Below are positions 41,329 through 49,843 of a stretch of DNA of 64,000 nucleotides, one piece after another. This DNA is from Mycolicibacterium sp. TUM20985 (GTDB lineage Bacteria > Actinomycetota > Actinomycetes > Mycobacteriales > Mycobacteriaceae), in assembly GCF_030295745.1 (NCBI RefSeq), contig NZ_AP027291.1, forward strand, positions 4,588,001 through 4,652,000, given 5' to 3'. How positions within the stretch are numbered: position 1 is the first letter of the stretch; each line of letters starts with the position of its first letter. The position numbers and the translations under genes were made by a program. The notes under the pieces were generated by a model. The model did not search any database and was not told where the DNA came from. It saw only the letters and a program-made list of their open reading frames with translations.

Positions 41329-42800
41329 CGTTTACTAAAGATGATTCGGTGCCAATCCTTTTCGGCCGTCGCGGTGATGTCGCTCATGACGTGCTTGATG
41401 GTGAGGTACTCCTCGAACGAGTAGTCGCTCATGTCCTTGCCGAAGCCGGACGCTCCCACACCGCCGTGCGGCATCTCGCTGATGATCGGGATGTGGTCGT
41501 TGATCCAGACGCAGCCAGCCTTGATCTCGCGGGAGGCGCGCTGGGCACGGTAGACGTCACGCGTCCACGCCGACGCGGCCAGCCCGTAGTCCGTGTCGTT
41601 GGCCTGCCGGATGCCGTCGTCGTCGTCGGTGAACGACCGCGCCACGAGGACCGGCCCGAAGATCTCGCTGCGGTACACCTCCGAGGACTCGGAGACGTCG
41701 GCGATCAGCGTCGGCCGATAGAACGAGCCGGGTCGATCCGGTGCACTGCCGCCGGTGACGATGCGCCCGCCCTCCGCGGTCGCGCGGTCGACCATGCCCG
41801 CCACCTTTGCCCGGTGCGCGTCGGTGATCAGTGGGCCAAGGTCGGTGTCGGGGTCCTGCGGGTCGCCGACGACGATCTTGCCCATCACCTCACCGACACC
41901 GGCCACGAAGTCGTCGTACAGATCGCGCGCGACGATGGCCCGGGTGGCCGCGGTGCAGTCCTGTCCGGTGTTGATCAGCGACGCGGCTACCGCACCCTGG
42001 ATCGCAGCGTCGAGATCGGCGTCGTCGAACACCAGGAATGGCGCCTTGCCGCCCAGCTCGAGCTGCGTGCGGTGGCCGTGCTGAGCAGCGGCCGCCATCA
42101 CCTTGCGGCCCACCGCCGTCGAGCCGGTGAACGTCACCAGGTCGACGTCGCGGTGCCCGGCGAGCGCCGTGCCGACGTCGCCCCCCGCACCGGTGACGAC
42201 GTTGAGCACACCCTCGGGCAGTCCCGCCTCGGTGGCCAGCCGGGCGAGCGTCAACGTGGTCAGCGGTGTCACCTCGGCGGGTTTGATCACCACCGAGCAG
42301 CCCGCCGCGAGTGCCGGGATGACCTTCCACACCGCCATCTGCAGTGGGTAGTTCCACGGCGTGATGGTGGCGACCACGCCGATGGCTTCGCGACGGATGC
42401 TCGACGTGTGGTCGCCCGAGTACTCGGCGGTGGCCTTCCCCTCCAGGTGCCGGGCCGCGCCCGCGAAGAAGTCGATGTTGTCCACGCTGCCGGGGATGTC
42501 GAACTCCGTCGCGAGCCGGACGGGTTTACCCGTTTGGCTCACCTCTTCGGCGACCAGGGCCTCGGCGTGCGCGCCGGCCAGCTGCGCCAGCTTGGCCAGG
42601 ACCGCCGAGCGTTCCGCCGGGGTCGCCGTCGCCCAGCCCGGCAGGGCCCGACGGGCCGAGGCCACCGCGCGGTCGACGTCGGCGGGCGTCGCCAGCGCGT
42701 ACTCGGCTACCGCGTTCCCCGTCGCCGGATCGACGATGCGGTGCACTTCGCCAGCGGTCCGCGCATCGGCTCCGTCGATCCAGCTGCTTGCCAAATTCAT
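41325..42800 (-). CDS. aldehyde dehydrogenase, probably 4-aminobutyraldehyde (gamma-aminobutyraldehyde) type
   Basis: The 491-residue NAD(P)-dependent aldehyde dehydrogenase has the catalytic cysteine in NTGQDCTAATR near residue 285, the glutamate in QLELGGKAPFLVFDDADLD near 251, and TPWNYPLQMAVWK and KPAEVTPLTTL for cofactor binding. Sequence style and ending resemble aminobutyraldehyde/betaine aldehyde dehydrogenases. Its divergent Lrp regulator and the aminotransferase beyond suggest it oxidises the product of amine transamination to GABA (inference). It is coupled to the Eis-like gene downstream. Start ATG 42800 gives MNLASSWIDG. Confidence 0.86.
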   Translation of the reverse strand: MNLASSWIDGADARTAGEVHRIVDPATGNAVAEYALATPADVDRAVASARRALPGWATATPAERSAVLAKLAQLAGAHAEALVAEEVSQTGKPVRLATEFDIPGSVDNIDFFAGAARHLEGKATAEYSGDHTSSIRREAIGVVATITPWNYPLQMAVWKVIPALAAGCSVVIKPAEVTPLTTLTLARLATEAGLPEGVLNVVTGAGGDVGTALAGHRDVDLVTFTGSTAVGRKVMAAAAQHGHRTQLELGGKAPFLVFDDADLDAAIQGAVAASLINTGQDCTAATRAIVARDLYDDFVAGVGEVMGKIVVGDPQDPDTDLGPLITDAHRAKVAGMVDRATAEGGRIVTGGSAPDRPGSFYRPTLIADVSESSEVYRSEIFGPVLVARSFTDDDDGIRQANDTDYGLAASAWTRDVYRAQRASREIKAGCVWINDHIPIISEMPHGGVGASGFGKDMSDYSFEEYLTIKHVMSDITATAEKDWHRIIFSKR

Positions 42801-42923
42801 GGTTGGAAATCTAGCCGACCGCCTGAATGCGGGCTACGCATTACCGCCGTGACGATCGCGTCGGACCAACGATTTCATGGCTTTGGTTGCCCAGAACGAC
42901 GGAATCCGTGCACAATCGTCGTC
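42801..42923. promoter_or_regulatory. divergent promoter region between aldehyde dehydrogenase and Lrp genes
   Basis: The 123-bp gap must hold both promoters. ACGACG near 42896-42901 and CGTCGT near 42917-42922 form spaced inverted arms close to the Lrp start. CACAAT just upstream of the ATG at 42924 could be a -10 of a leaderless or short-leader transcript. Self-binding of the Lrp protein is the expected control. Confidence 0.35.
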
Positions 42924-43445
42924 ATGGTCGATCGGGAGGGTCCGCATAGCGTTGGGGCCGTCTCCCTGCGGATCAACCATTCCCGACCCGGTGCGGCGTT
43001 TCAACTCGACGAGCTCTCCAAGGCCATCATCGAGAAGCTGCAGCAAGACGGCCGACGGTCCTACGCGGGGATCGGCAAGGCGGTCGGGCTGTCCGAGGCC
43101 GCCGTGCGCCAACGCGTCCAGCGGATGGTCGACGCCGGGGTCATGCAGATCGTGGCGGTCACCGATCCGATGCAACTGGGGTTCGCGCGCCAGGCGATGA
43201 TCGGCATCCGCTGCACCGGCGACACCACGAAGATCGCTGACAAGCTCGCCAACATCGAGTCCGTCGACTACGTGGTGCTGACTGCGGGATCGTTCGACGC
43301 CATCGTCGAAGTGGTCTGCGAGGACGACGGCGACCTACTCGACCTACTCAACACGAAGATTCGTGCCGTACCAGGGGTGATATCCACCGAAACATTGGTT
43401 TACCTCAAACTCGTTAAACAGCAATACAATTGGGGCACAAGATGA
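42924..43445 (+). CDS. Lrp/AsnC-family transcriptional regulator
   Basis: The protein of about 173 residues has an N-terminal winged helix (about 30-85: LDELSKAIIEKLQQDGRRSY, IGKAVGLSEAAVRQRVQRMV) and a C-terminal RAM ligand-binding domain (GFARQAMIGIRCTGD through VVLTAGSFDAIVEVVCED). Such proteins sense amino acids or related compounds. The ATG at 42924 precedes an N-terminal tail of about 27 residues; a later start is possible. It is divergent from the aldehyde dehydrogenase and overlaps the aminotransferase start as ATGA, so it likely controls both directions. Confidence 0.88.
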   Translation: MVDREGPHSVGAVSLRINHSRPGAAFQLDELSKAIIEKLQQDGRRSYAGIGKAVGLSEAAVRQRVQRMVDAGVMQIVAVTDPMQLGFARQAMIGIRCTGDTTKIADKLANIESVDYVVLTAGSFDAIVEVVCEDDGDLLDLLNTKIRAVPGVISTETLVYLKLVKQQYNWGTR

Positions 43446-44827
43446 CACTCGTAGAATCAGATCCAACCGTATCCACCGATATGGCCACCAAGGCCAACCG
43501 CCACCTGTGGGGCCACTTCGCCCGCCACGGCGAAGGCATCACCCCGACGATCATCACCCGGGGCGAGGGCGTCCACATCTGGGACAGCAACGGCAACAGG
43601 TACATCGACGGCCTGTCCGGGCTGTTCGTCGTGCAGGTCGGCCATGGCCGCGCCGAGCTGGCCGAGGCGGCCGCCAAGCAGGCCGAGCAGCTCGCCTTCT
43701 TTCCGCTGTGGTCCTTCGCCACGCCTCCGGCGATCGAACTCGCCGAGCGCCTCGCCAACTACGCGCCGGGCGACTTGAACCGGGTGTTCTTCACCACCGG
43801 CGGCGGCGAGGCCGTCGAAAGCGCCTGGAAGCTGGCCAAGCAGTACTACAAGCTGACCGGCAAGCCGGGTAAGTACAAGGTGATCTCGCGGTCCATCGCC
43901 TATCACGGCACCCCGCAGGGAGCGCTGGCCATCACCGGCATCCCCGACTTCAAGGCGCCGTTCGATCCGCCGACCCCCGGCGGTTTTCGCGTCCCCAACA
44001 CCAACTTCTACCGGGCGCCCGAGCAGTACAGCACGGACCCCAAGGCGTGGGGACGCTACTGCGCCGACCGCATCGCCGAGGCCATCGAGTTCGAAGGGCC
44101 CGACACGGTCTGCGCGGTCTTCCTCGAGCCGGTGCAGAACGCGGGCGGCTGCTTCCCTCCGCCGCCCGGATACTTCGAGCGGGTCCGCGAGATCTGCGAC
44201 GAGTACGACGTGCTGCTGGTGTCCGACGAGGTGATCTGTGCTTACGGGCGCATCGGTTCCATGTTCGCCTGCGACGACTTCGGCTACGTGCCCGACATCA
44301 TCACCTGCGCCAAGGGACTCACCTCGGGCTACTCCCCGATCGGCGCGATGATCGCCAGCGACCGGTTGTTCGAGCCGTTCAACGACGGGCAGACAGTGTT
44401 CGGCCACGGCTACACGTTCGGCGGGCACCCCGTGTCGGCGGCAGTCGCGCTGGCCAACCTCGACATCTTCGAGCGTGAGGGGATCAACGACCACGTCAAG
44501 GAGATGGCGCCCGCCTTCAAGGCGACTCTCGAGAAGCTGCACGACCTGCCGATTGTCGGCGACGTGCGCGGCGAGGGCTTCTTCTACGGCATCGAGCTGG
44601 TCAAGGACAAGACCACCAAGGAGACCTTCAACGACGAGGAGTGTGAGCGGCTACTGCGCGGCTTCCTCACCCCCGCGCTGTTCGAGGCGGGCCTGTACTG
44701 CCGCGCCGACGACCGTGGCGACCCAGTGGTTCAGCTGGCGCCGCCGCTGATCTGCGGCCAGAAGGAGTTCGACGCCATCTACGACATCCTCAACGGCGTG
44801 TTGAGCGAAGCCGGGCGCCTTCTCTAG
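43442..44827 (+). CDS. class III PLP aminotransferase (Rv3329-like; putrescine or omega-amino acid type)
   Basis: The protein of about 461 residues is a subgroup II omega-aminotransferase. The PLP lysine is in IITCAKGLTSGYSPIGAMI (near residue 290). FTTGGGEAVESAWKLAKQYY and VSDEVICAYGRIGSMF are also characteristic. It moves an amino group from an amine or omega-amino acid to pyruvate or similar. Position between sigJ and dacB1 marks it as the Rv3329 orthologue. Coupling to an Lrp gene and nearness to an aminobutyraldehyde-type dehydrogenase favour putrescine as a substrate, though not proven. The ATG at 43442 overlaps the Lrp stop. Confidence 0.88.
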   Translation: MTLVESDPTVSTDMATKANRHLWGHFARHGEGITPTIITRGEGVHIWDSNGNRYIDGLSGLFVVQVGHGRAELAEAAAKQAEQLAFFPLWSFATPPAIELAERLANYAPGDLNRVFFTTGGGEAVESAWKLAKQYYKLTGKPGKYKVISRSIAYHGTPQGALAITGIPDFKAPFDPPTPGGFRVPNTNFYRAPEQYSTDPKAWGRYCADRIAEAIEFEGPDTVCAVFLEPVQNAGGCFPPPPGYFERVREICDEYDVLLVSDEVICAYGRIGSMFACDDFGYVPDIITCAKGLTSGYSPIGAMIASDRLFEPFNDGQTVFGHGYTFGGHPVSAAVALANLDIFEREGINDHVKEMAPAFKATLEKLHDLPIVGDVRGEGFFYGIELVKDKTTKETFNDEECERLLRGFLTPALFEAGLYCRADDRGDPVVQLAPPLICGQKEFDAIYDILNGVLSEAGRLL

Positions 44828-44850
44828 GTGCCACCGGTACCCTCGCGCGG

Positions 44851-45852
44851 GTGACACCAGCAACCAAACCGTCGATCGATCCCGTCCGATGGCAGGCCCC
44901 GCGGTCACGGCCGCTCCCCGGGCCCGATCTGGTGCGTCGGCTGAGGATCGTGGCGTTGCCGGGCTTCGCCCCGGAAGACGTGGTCGTCGACGGCCGCGGT
45001 GGCGTGTTCACCGGGGTCGTCGGCGGCCAGATCATGCGCATCGACTCCGAGTCGGGATCCCACGAGGTCATCGGTGACACCGGTGGACGACCACTCGGCC
45101 TTGCCGTTGCCCGCGACGGCCGACTACTGATCTGCGACAGCCACCGCGGACTGCTGGCGATGGACACCGCCACCGGCGACGTCGAGACACTGGTCGACCA
45201 GTTCGAGTCTCGGCCGCTGATGTTCTGCTCCAACGTCGTCGAATCATCGGACGGCGCACTGTACTTCACGGAATCGACCGATCGGTTCCACTACGAGCAC
45301 TACAAGGGGGCCGTGCTGGAGGGGCGTGCGTCCGGGTCGCTGTTCCGCCGCGACCCCGACGGCACGGTCACCCGACTGGTGGGCGGCCTGCACTTCGCCA
45401 ACGGGGTGACGCTCACCGCCGACGAGTCCGCCGTGGTGTTCGCCGAGACGACGGGCGCCAGGGTGTCGAAGTACTGGCTCACCGGCCCGCAGACTGGCAC
45501 GGTCACCCCGTTGACGGAGTCGCTGCCCGGCTACCCGGACAACATCTCGACCGGCCCCGACGGCCGGATCTGGGTCGCCATGGTCTCCGAGCGCAACGCG
45601 TTCACCGAATGGCTGCTACCCAAGGCGCCCGGCCTGCGAAAGCTGCTGTGGCGCTTGCCCTACGGGGCGCTGCCCGACGTCAAGCCCATCGTGTGGATCA
45701 TCGCGCTCGACCCCGACGACGGCCGGGTACTGACGCAGTTGCGGGCCCGGCACTCGGCCTTCGGGTCGACGACCGGGGTCGTGCAGGAGGGTGACCGGGT
45801 GTGGCTCGCGGGGATCGGCGCGCCGACGATCGCCTACTTCGACCTGACCTGA
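44851..45852 (+). CDS. SMP-30/gluconolactonase or strictosidine-synthase-like beta-propeller protein
   Basis: The 333-residue protein has the six-bladed propeller pattern of the SMP-30/strictosidine synthase family: FAPEDVVVDGRGGVFTGVV, GRPLGLAVARDGRLLICDSH, YFTESTDRFHYEHYKG and LPGYPDNISTGPDGRIWVAM. Metal-binding asparagine/aspartate positions look present. A lactonase or esterase role is possible, but members vary. The GTG at 44851 lies 23 bp after the aminotransferase stop, probably in the same operon. No signal peptide. Confidence 0.8.
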   Translation: MTPATKPSIDPVRWQAPRSRPLPGPDLVRRLRIVALPGFAPEDVVVDGRGGVFTGVVGGQIMRIDSESGSHEVIGDTGGRPLGLAVARDGRLLICDSHRGLLAMDTATGDVETLVDQFESRPLMFCSNVVESSDGALYFTESTDRFHYEHYKGAVLEGRASGSLFRRDPDGTVTRLVGGLHFANGVTLTADESAVVFAETTGARVSKYWLTGPQTGTVTPLTESLPGYPDNISTGPDGRIWVAMVSERNAFTEWLLPKAPGLRKLLWRLPYGALPDVKPIVWIIALDPDDGRVLTQLRARHSAFGSTTGVVQEGDRVWLAGIGAPTIAYFDLT

Positions 45853-45858
45853 CCTGAC

Positions 45859-45922
45859 CGCCGAGTGCACGCATGTCGTACACATCGGCCGAGTGGGCCC
45901 GCGAACAAGCGTGCAGTCGGCG
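45859..45922. repeat. intergenic palindromic repeat (copy C) between SMP-30-like gene and dacB1
   Basis: CGCCGAGTGCACGC (45859-45872) and GCGTGCAGTCGGCG (45909-45922) are inverted arms with one mismatch. The element starts seven bases past the stop of the SMP-30-like gene, 91 bases before dacB1, and may terminate that transcript. A short tandem of GACCT precedes it. Confidence 0.7.
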
Positions 45923-46013
45923 CGGGCGGGTAGCCCCAGTGGCAGCAGTGGCCACTCTGGTCACAGCGTGGCAACCTCGAAAACCGGCGCGCGTCGCCTA
46001 ATCTGCAGACACC

Positions 46014-47255
46014 ATGGCGACGTTTCCGACCGTGACCCGACGTGCTGTTGCGCTGGTGGCGACCCCTTTCCTGACCGCCCTCTGCCTGCTGGGCAGCCCG
46101 GCGCTGGCCAACGCCGACGACGCCTGCCCGTACCGGGTGGTCACGCCGCCGGCGGTGGACAGCTCCGAGGTTCCCGAGGCAGGTGACCCGCCCCAGCCGC
46201 TGCCCGTGCCCGCCAAGCCACTGGGCGGTGATGCGCTCTCCGGCTGCGGCATCATCACCGCACCCGATACCCCGCCGGTGCCCGACGACGTCTCCGCCGA
46301 AGCCTGGATCGTCGCCGACCTCGACAGCGGGGACATCATCGCGGCGCGCGATCCGCACGGCAGGCACCGTCCGGCCAGCATCATCAAGGTGCTCGTCGCC
46401 ATGCAGTCGCTGCGCGAGCTGCCGATCAACAAGCAGGTCATCGGAACCGCCGACGACGCCGCCGCCGAGGGCACCCGGGTCGGTGTCGACGAGGGCGGCA
46501 AGTACACCGTCAACGACCTCCTGCACGGCCTGCTCATGCACTCCGGCAACGACGCCGCCCACGCCCTTGCGGGTCAGCTCGGCGGCATGGACACCGCTCT
46601 GCAGAAGATCAACGACCTCGCCGGGAAGCTCAGCGGCCGCGACACCCGGGCCGCCACCCCGTCGGGCCTCGACGGCCCCGGTATGAGTACGTCGGCCTAC
46701 GACATGGGGTTGTTCTACCGCTACGCGTGGCAGAACGCCGTGTTCTCCAACGTCGTCTCGACCAAGACATACGACTTCCCCGGGCACCCGGCCCGCGACG
46801 GCGGCGAGGACAACCCCGGCTACCAGCTCGAGAACGACAACCAGCTGCTGTACAACTACCCGGGCGCGCTGGGCGGCAAGACCGGCTACACCGACGACGC
46901 GGGTCAGACGTTCGTCGGGGCCGCCGAGCGCGACGGTCGACGGCTCGTCGCGATCATGATGCGCGGCACGCGGCTGCCCATCGCCCCCTGGGAGCAGGCC
47001 GCGCACCTGCTGGACTACGGCTTCGCCACGGCACCGGGAACGAAGATCGGGTCGCTCATCGAACCGGACCCGTCGTTGGTGGCCAGGGAGGCCAACCCGC
47101 TGGGGGACAACGTCCCCGCCCAGGACGTCGCGGCGTCACCGTTGCCCAATGCCGACGCCACGCCGGTGCGGGTCGGCGTCGGCGTGGTCGGTTCGGTCAT
47201 CGTGTTCGGCCTCATCATGGCCGCCCGCTCACTGAACCGGCGACCCACCGACTGA
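46014..47255 (+). CDS. dacB1: D-alanyl-D-alanine carboxypeptidase DacB1
   Basis: The 413-residue class A low-molecular-weight PBP trims the terminal D-alanine from peptidoglycan stems. It has a signal peptide (ending near ALANADD), the active-site SxxK in PASIIKVLVAM (near residue 122), the SxN motif in MHSGNDAAHAL and the KTG motif in LGGKTGYTDDAG. A C-terminal hydrophobic helix (VGVGVVGSVIVFGLIMAA) anchors it to the outer face of the membrane. Synteny agrees with Rv3330. The stop is 3 bp from the convergent YhjD-like gene. Confidence 0.93.
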   Translation: MATFPTVTRRAVALVATPFLTALCLLGSPALANADDACPYRVVTPPAVDSSEVPEAGDPPQPLPVPAKPLGGDALSGCGIITAPDTPPVPDDVSAEAWIVADLDSGDIIAARDPHGRHRPASIIKVLVAMQSLRELPINKQVIGTADDAAAEGTRVGVDEGGKYTVNDLLHGLLMHSGNDAAHALAGQLGGMDTALQKINDLAGKLSGRDTRAATPSGLDGPGMSTSAYDMGLFYRYAWQNAVFSNVVSTKTYDFPGHPARDGGEDNPGYQLENDNQLLYNYPGALGGKTGYTDDAGQTFVGAAERDGRRLVAIMMRGTRLPIAPWEQAAHLLDYGFATAPGTKIGSLIEPDPSLVAREANPLGDNVPAQDVAASPLPNADATPVRVGVGVVGSVIVFGLIMAARSLNRRPTD

Positions 47256-47258
47256 GCG

Positions 47259-48284
47259 TCAGCGCCGGCGCGTCAGTCGCGAGAGACCAAGCGCACCAAG
47301 GGCGCCGACCCCGACCGCGGCTATCGCGCCGCGGACTCCGAGACCTTCGCGCAGCTGAACCCGGGTGGTGATCTCCACAGGATCCGGCGGGCCCACCGGC
47401 GCCGCGGCCAAGTTGTCCGGCGACGTCGCGGCCCACGCCGTCGCGAACAGGATCAGCCGCGCGGTGATGTAGGCGAACACCATCAGACCGAGCACCGGGC
47501 CGAACGTGGCGCCCGCCGGACCCTGCAGCACCGAGGCCAGGTACACCGACGCCACCAGCTTGAAGATCTCGAACGCCACGGCGGCGAGCAGTCCGGCCCC
47601 GGCCGCGCTGCGGAAGCTCACGGACTCCCGCGGAAGGCGGGCGATGATCCACGTGAACAACAACCACGAGATGCCGAGGGACACCACGAGCGAGGCGATC
47701 CGCAACAGGATGCCCAGCGCCGGAAACTCGGGAATGCCGATCCACTCGAGCACGTGCCGCATCACCGTCCCGTTGCCGAGCAGTGACAGCGCCACGGTGA
47801 CGACGATCGCGGCGAATGCCGAGAGGAGCGCCAACAGATCCGAGACCTTGGTCTTGACGAAGCCGAGCGGCTCACCGCGCTGCAGACCCCACATCTGGCT
47901 GAGGGCCTCCCGCAGGTTGGCCATCCAACCCAGCCCCGCCCAGGCGGCGGTGGCCAGGCCGATGACGCCTATCGACGTTCGGGAGTCGATCGCCGAGTCC
48001 ATCAATTCGACCAGTTGCTGACCGAGGTCGCCCGTCACCACGCTCCTGATCTTCGCCTCGACGTCGGCGAGCAGGTCGGGGCGATTCGCCAGCACGAAGC
48101 CACCCGCCGCGAAGGCGACCATCAGCAGCGGGAACAGCGCGAAGATCGTGAAGTAGGTGATGCCGGCGGCATAGAAGTCGCCCTTGCTGTCGTCGTAGCG
48201 CGCCTGGGCCGTCATGACCCGGTCGAACCACGGGAATCGGGTCCGCAGCCGGTCCATGACGCCGGGCGTGGCCGGTTCGGTCAC
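47259..48284 (-). CDS. YhjD/YihY/BrkB-family inner membrane protein
   Basis: The 341-residue protein has about six hydrophobic helices typical of the YihY/BrkB family (formerly mis-called RNase BN), with YAAGITYFTIFALFPLLMVA near residue 40 and the family loop region GPAGATFGPVLGLMVF. The YhjD branch has been tied to lipid or LPS export in other bacteria; in mycobacteria the substrate is unknown. It corresponds in position to Rv3335c, next to trpS, and starts 15 bp after it on the same strand. Confidence 0.85.
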   Translation of the reverse strand: MTEPATPGVMDRLRTRFPWFDRVMTAQARYDDSKGDFYAAGITYFTIFALFPLLMVAFAAGGFVLANRPDLLADVEAKIRSVVTGDLGQQLVELMDSAIDSRTSIGVIGLATAAWAGLGWMANLREALSQMWGLQRGEPLGFVKTKVSDLLALLSAFAAIVVTVALSLLGNGTVMRHVLEWIGIPEFPALGILLRIASLVVSLGISWLLFTWIIARLPRESVSFRSAAGAGLLAAVAFEIFKLVASVYLASVLQGPAGATFGPVLGLMVFAYITARLILFATAWAATSPDNLAAAPVGPPDPVEITTRVQLREGLGVRGAIAAVGVGALGALGLSRLTRRR

Positions 48285-48299
48285 GCCGACCTCCTGGTG

Positions 48300-49328
48300 C
48301 TAGTGGCGCCTATCGAGCAACCCTAGTTTGCCGTATACCCGCTGCAGCGTCTTCGCAGACACGTCGTTGGCCCGCTGGGCACCCGCGGCCAGCACCGACT
48401 CCAATTCGGCCGGATCGGCGAGCATTTCATCGACCCGCGCCTTGATCGGGGTGACGAACTCGACGACGGCGTCGGCGGTGTCGGCCTTGAGGTCGCCGTA
48501 CCCGCGCCCCGAGTAGCTCTCGACCAGCACGTCGACGTCGACGCCGGTGACGGCCGACTGGATCGTGAGCAGGTTCGACACCCCCGGCTTGGCGTCGCGA
48601 TCGAAGCGGATCTCCCGCTCGCTGTCGGTGACCGCGGAACGAATCTTCTTGGCGGTCTTCTTCGGATCGTCCAGCAGGCTGATCAACCCTGCCTCGGTGG
48701 CCGCCGACTTGCTCATCTTGGCGGACGGGTCCTGCAGGTCGTAGATCTTGGCCGTCGCCCTCTGGATCATCGGGTCGGGCACGACGAGCGTGTCGGGGAA
48801 CCGCGCGTTGAACCGCTGCGCGACGTCGCGGGCGAGCTCGAGGTGCTGACGCTGATCCTCGCCGACCGGGACCAGGTCGGTGTCGTAGAGCAGCACGTCG
48901 GCGGCCATCAGCACCGGGTAGGTGAAGAGACCGACGGTCGTGGCGTCCGCACCCTCCTTCTGAGACTTGTCCTTGAACTGGGTCATCCGCGATGCCTGCC
49001 CGAAACCCGTGAAACACCCCAACACCCAAGCTAATTCGGTATGGGCGGGCACGTGACTCTGAACGAAGACGCAGGCCTTCGCCGGATCGATGCCCAGTGC
49101 CAGGTATTGCGCTGCGGTCACCAGCGTGCGCTGGCGCAGTTGGCCGGGATCCTGCGGGATGGTGATGGCATGGAGGTCGACGACGCAGAAGTAGGCGTCG
49201 TAGCCGTCCTGGAGCCCGATCCACTGACTGACCGCCCCCAGCGCATTGCCGAGGTGAAGGGAGTCGGACGTCGGCTGCACGCCGGAGAAGACGACTCGTT
49301 CGGGCGCCCCATCGTGCTCAGTGCTCAT
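48300..49328 (-). CDS. trpS: tryptophanyl-tRNA synthetase
   Basis: The 342-residue class I synthetase charges tRNA-Trp. The HIGH-equivalent SLHLGNALG follows the opening VVFSGVQPTSD, and KMSKS appears intact in PSAKMSKSAATEAG near residue 200. GEDQRQHLELARDVAQRFN is also diagnostic. Start ATG 49328. In position it matches Rv3336c beside the YhjD-like gene, with which it likely shares a transcript. A MarR regulator lies 24 bp upstream on the same strand. Confidence 0.95.
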   Translation of the reverse strand: MSTEHDGAPERVVFSGVQPTSDSLHLGNALGAVSQWIGLQDGYDAYFCVVDLHAITIPQDPGQLRQRTLVTAAQYLALGIDPAKACVFVQSHVPAHTELAWVLGCFTGFGQASRMTQFKDKSQKEGADATTVGLFTYPVLMAADVLLYDTDLVPVGEDQRQHLELARDVAQRFNARFPDTLVVPDPMIQRATAKIYDLQDPSAKMSKSAATEAGLISLLDDPKKTAKKIRSAVTDSEREIRFDRDAKPGVSNLLTIQSAVTGVDVDVLVESYSGRGYGDLKADTADAVVEFVTPIKARVDEMLADPAELESVLAAGAQRANDVSAKTLQRVYGKLGLLDRRH

Positions 49329-49352
49329 GATGCGGCCATCCTTCCATTGCCG

Positions 49353-49784
49353 TCATGCGGTCTGGTGACGGGTCAGCCGACGCAGCACCGCCAGGAACAC
49401 GCGCCGCTCATCGGCGTCGAGTTCGCCGAGCCAGCGTTCCTCACCCCGCTGAATGTCGGCCTGGACGGCATCCTTGACGGCCCGGCCGGCTTTGGTGATG
49501 GCCAGCAGGCGCACGCGGCGGTCGTCGGGGTCGGGCTGACGCTCGATGTGTCCGTCGTCCTGCAGGCGGTCGAGGGTGCGGATGATGCGCGTCTTGTCGG
49601 CGCCGATCGCGTCGGCGAGGGCGGCCTGGGTGCGCATCGACGACGTGTCCAGGGCAGAGAGCACCACGTACCCCCACATCGTGAGCCCGTGCGCGTCGAG
49701 GATCGGCTGCTCGGCGGCGATCAGCTCCCTTACCAGCGGCACGAGCATCGCGGCGAGATCGGGGCGACGGGACGACTTCGACAC
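49353..49784 (-). CDS. MarR-family transcriptional regulator
   Basis: The protein of about 143 residues has the MarR winged helix: LTMWGYVVLSALDTSSMRTQ, ALADAIGADKTRIIRTLDRL with the recognition helix near residue 65, and the wing DDGHIERQPDPDDRRVRLL. These dimers usually repress a neighbouring gene until a small ligand binds. I chose the GTG at 49784 to give the family N-terminus; the open frame to 50111 overlaps the divergent gene. Palindromes in the 45-bp divergent gap are its likely operator. Confidence 0.85.
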   Translation of the reverse strand: MSKSSRRPDLAAMLVPLVRELIAAEQPILDAHGLTMWGYVVLSALDTSSMRTQAALADAIGADKTRIIRTLDRLQDDGHIERQPDPDDRRVRLLAITKAGRAVKDAVQADIQRGEERWLGELDADERRVFLAVLRRLTRHQTA

Positions 49785-49820
49785 CGCCCCATGGTAGGCA
49801 TTGCCACACCATGTGCGGAC

Positions 49821-49843
49821 GCATATCATATGCGTATGCATAC
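49821..49843. promoter_or_regulatory. MarR-type operator palindromes overlapping a start codon
   Basis: GCATATCATATGC (49821-49833) is a 5-3-5 palindrome, and GTATGCATAC (49834-49843) is a perfect 10-base palindrome that includes the start region of the plus-strand gene. This AT-rich patch stands out in GC-rich DNA. It lies between the MarR gene and its divergent partner and probably controls both. Confidence 0.6.

Noticed and set aside
41349..42923. Long plus-strand frame leading into the Lrp gene
   Set aside because: It lies opposite the clear aldehyde dehydrogenase and only becomes protein-like from the ATG at 42924.
45841..45860. Short GACCT tandem repeat at the end of the SMP-30-like gene
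   Set aside because: Only four units, and it includes the normal C-terminal codons; probably chance.
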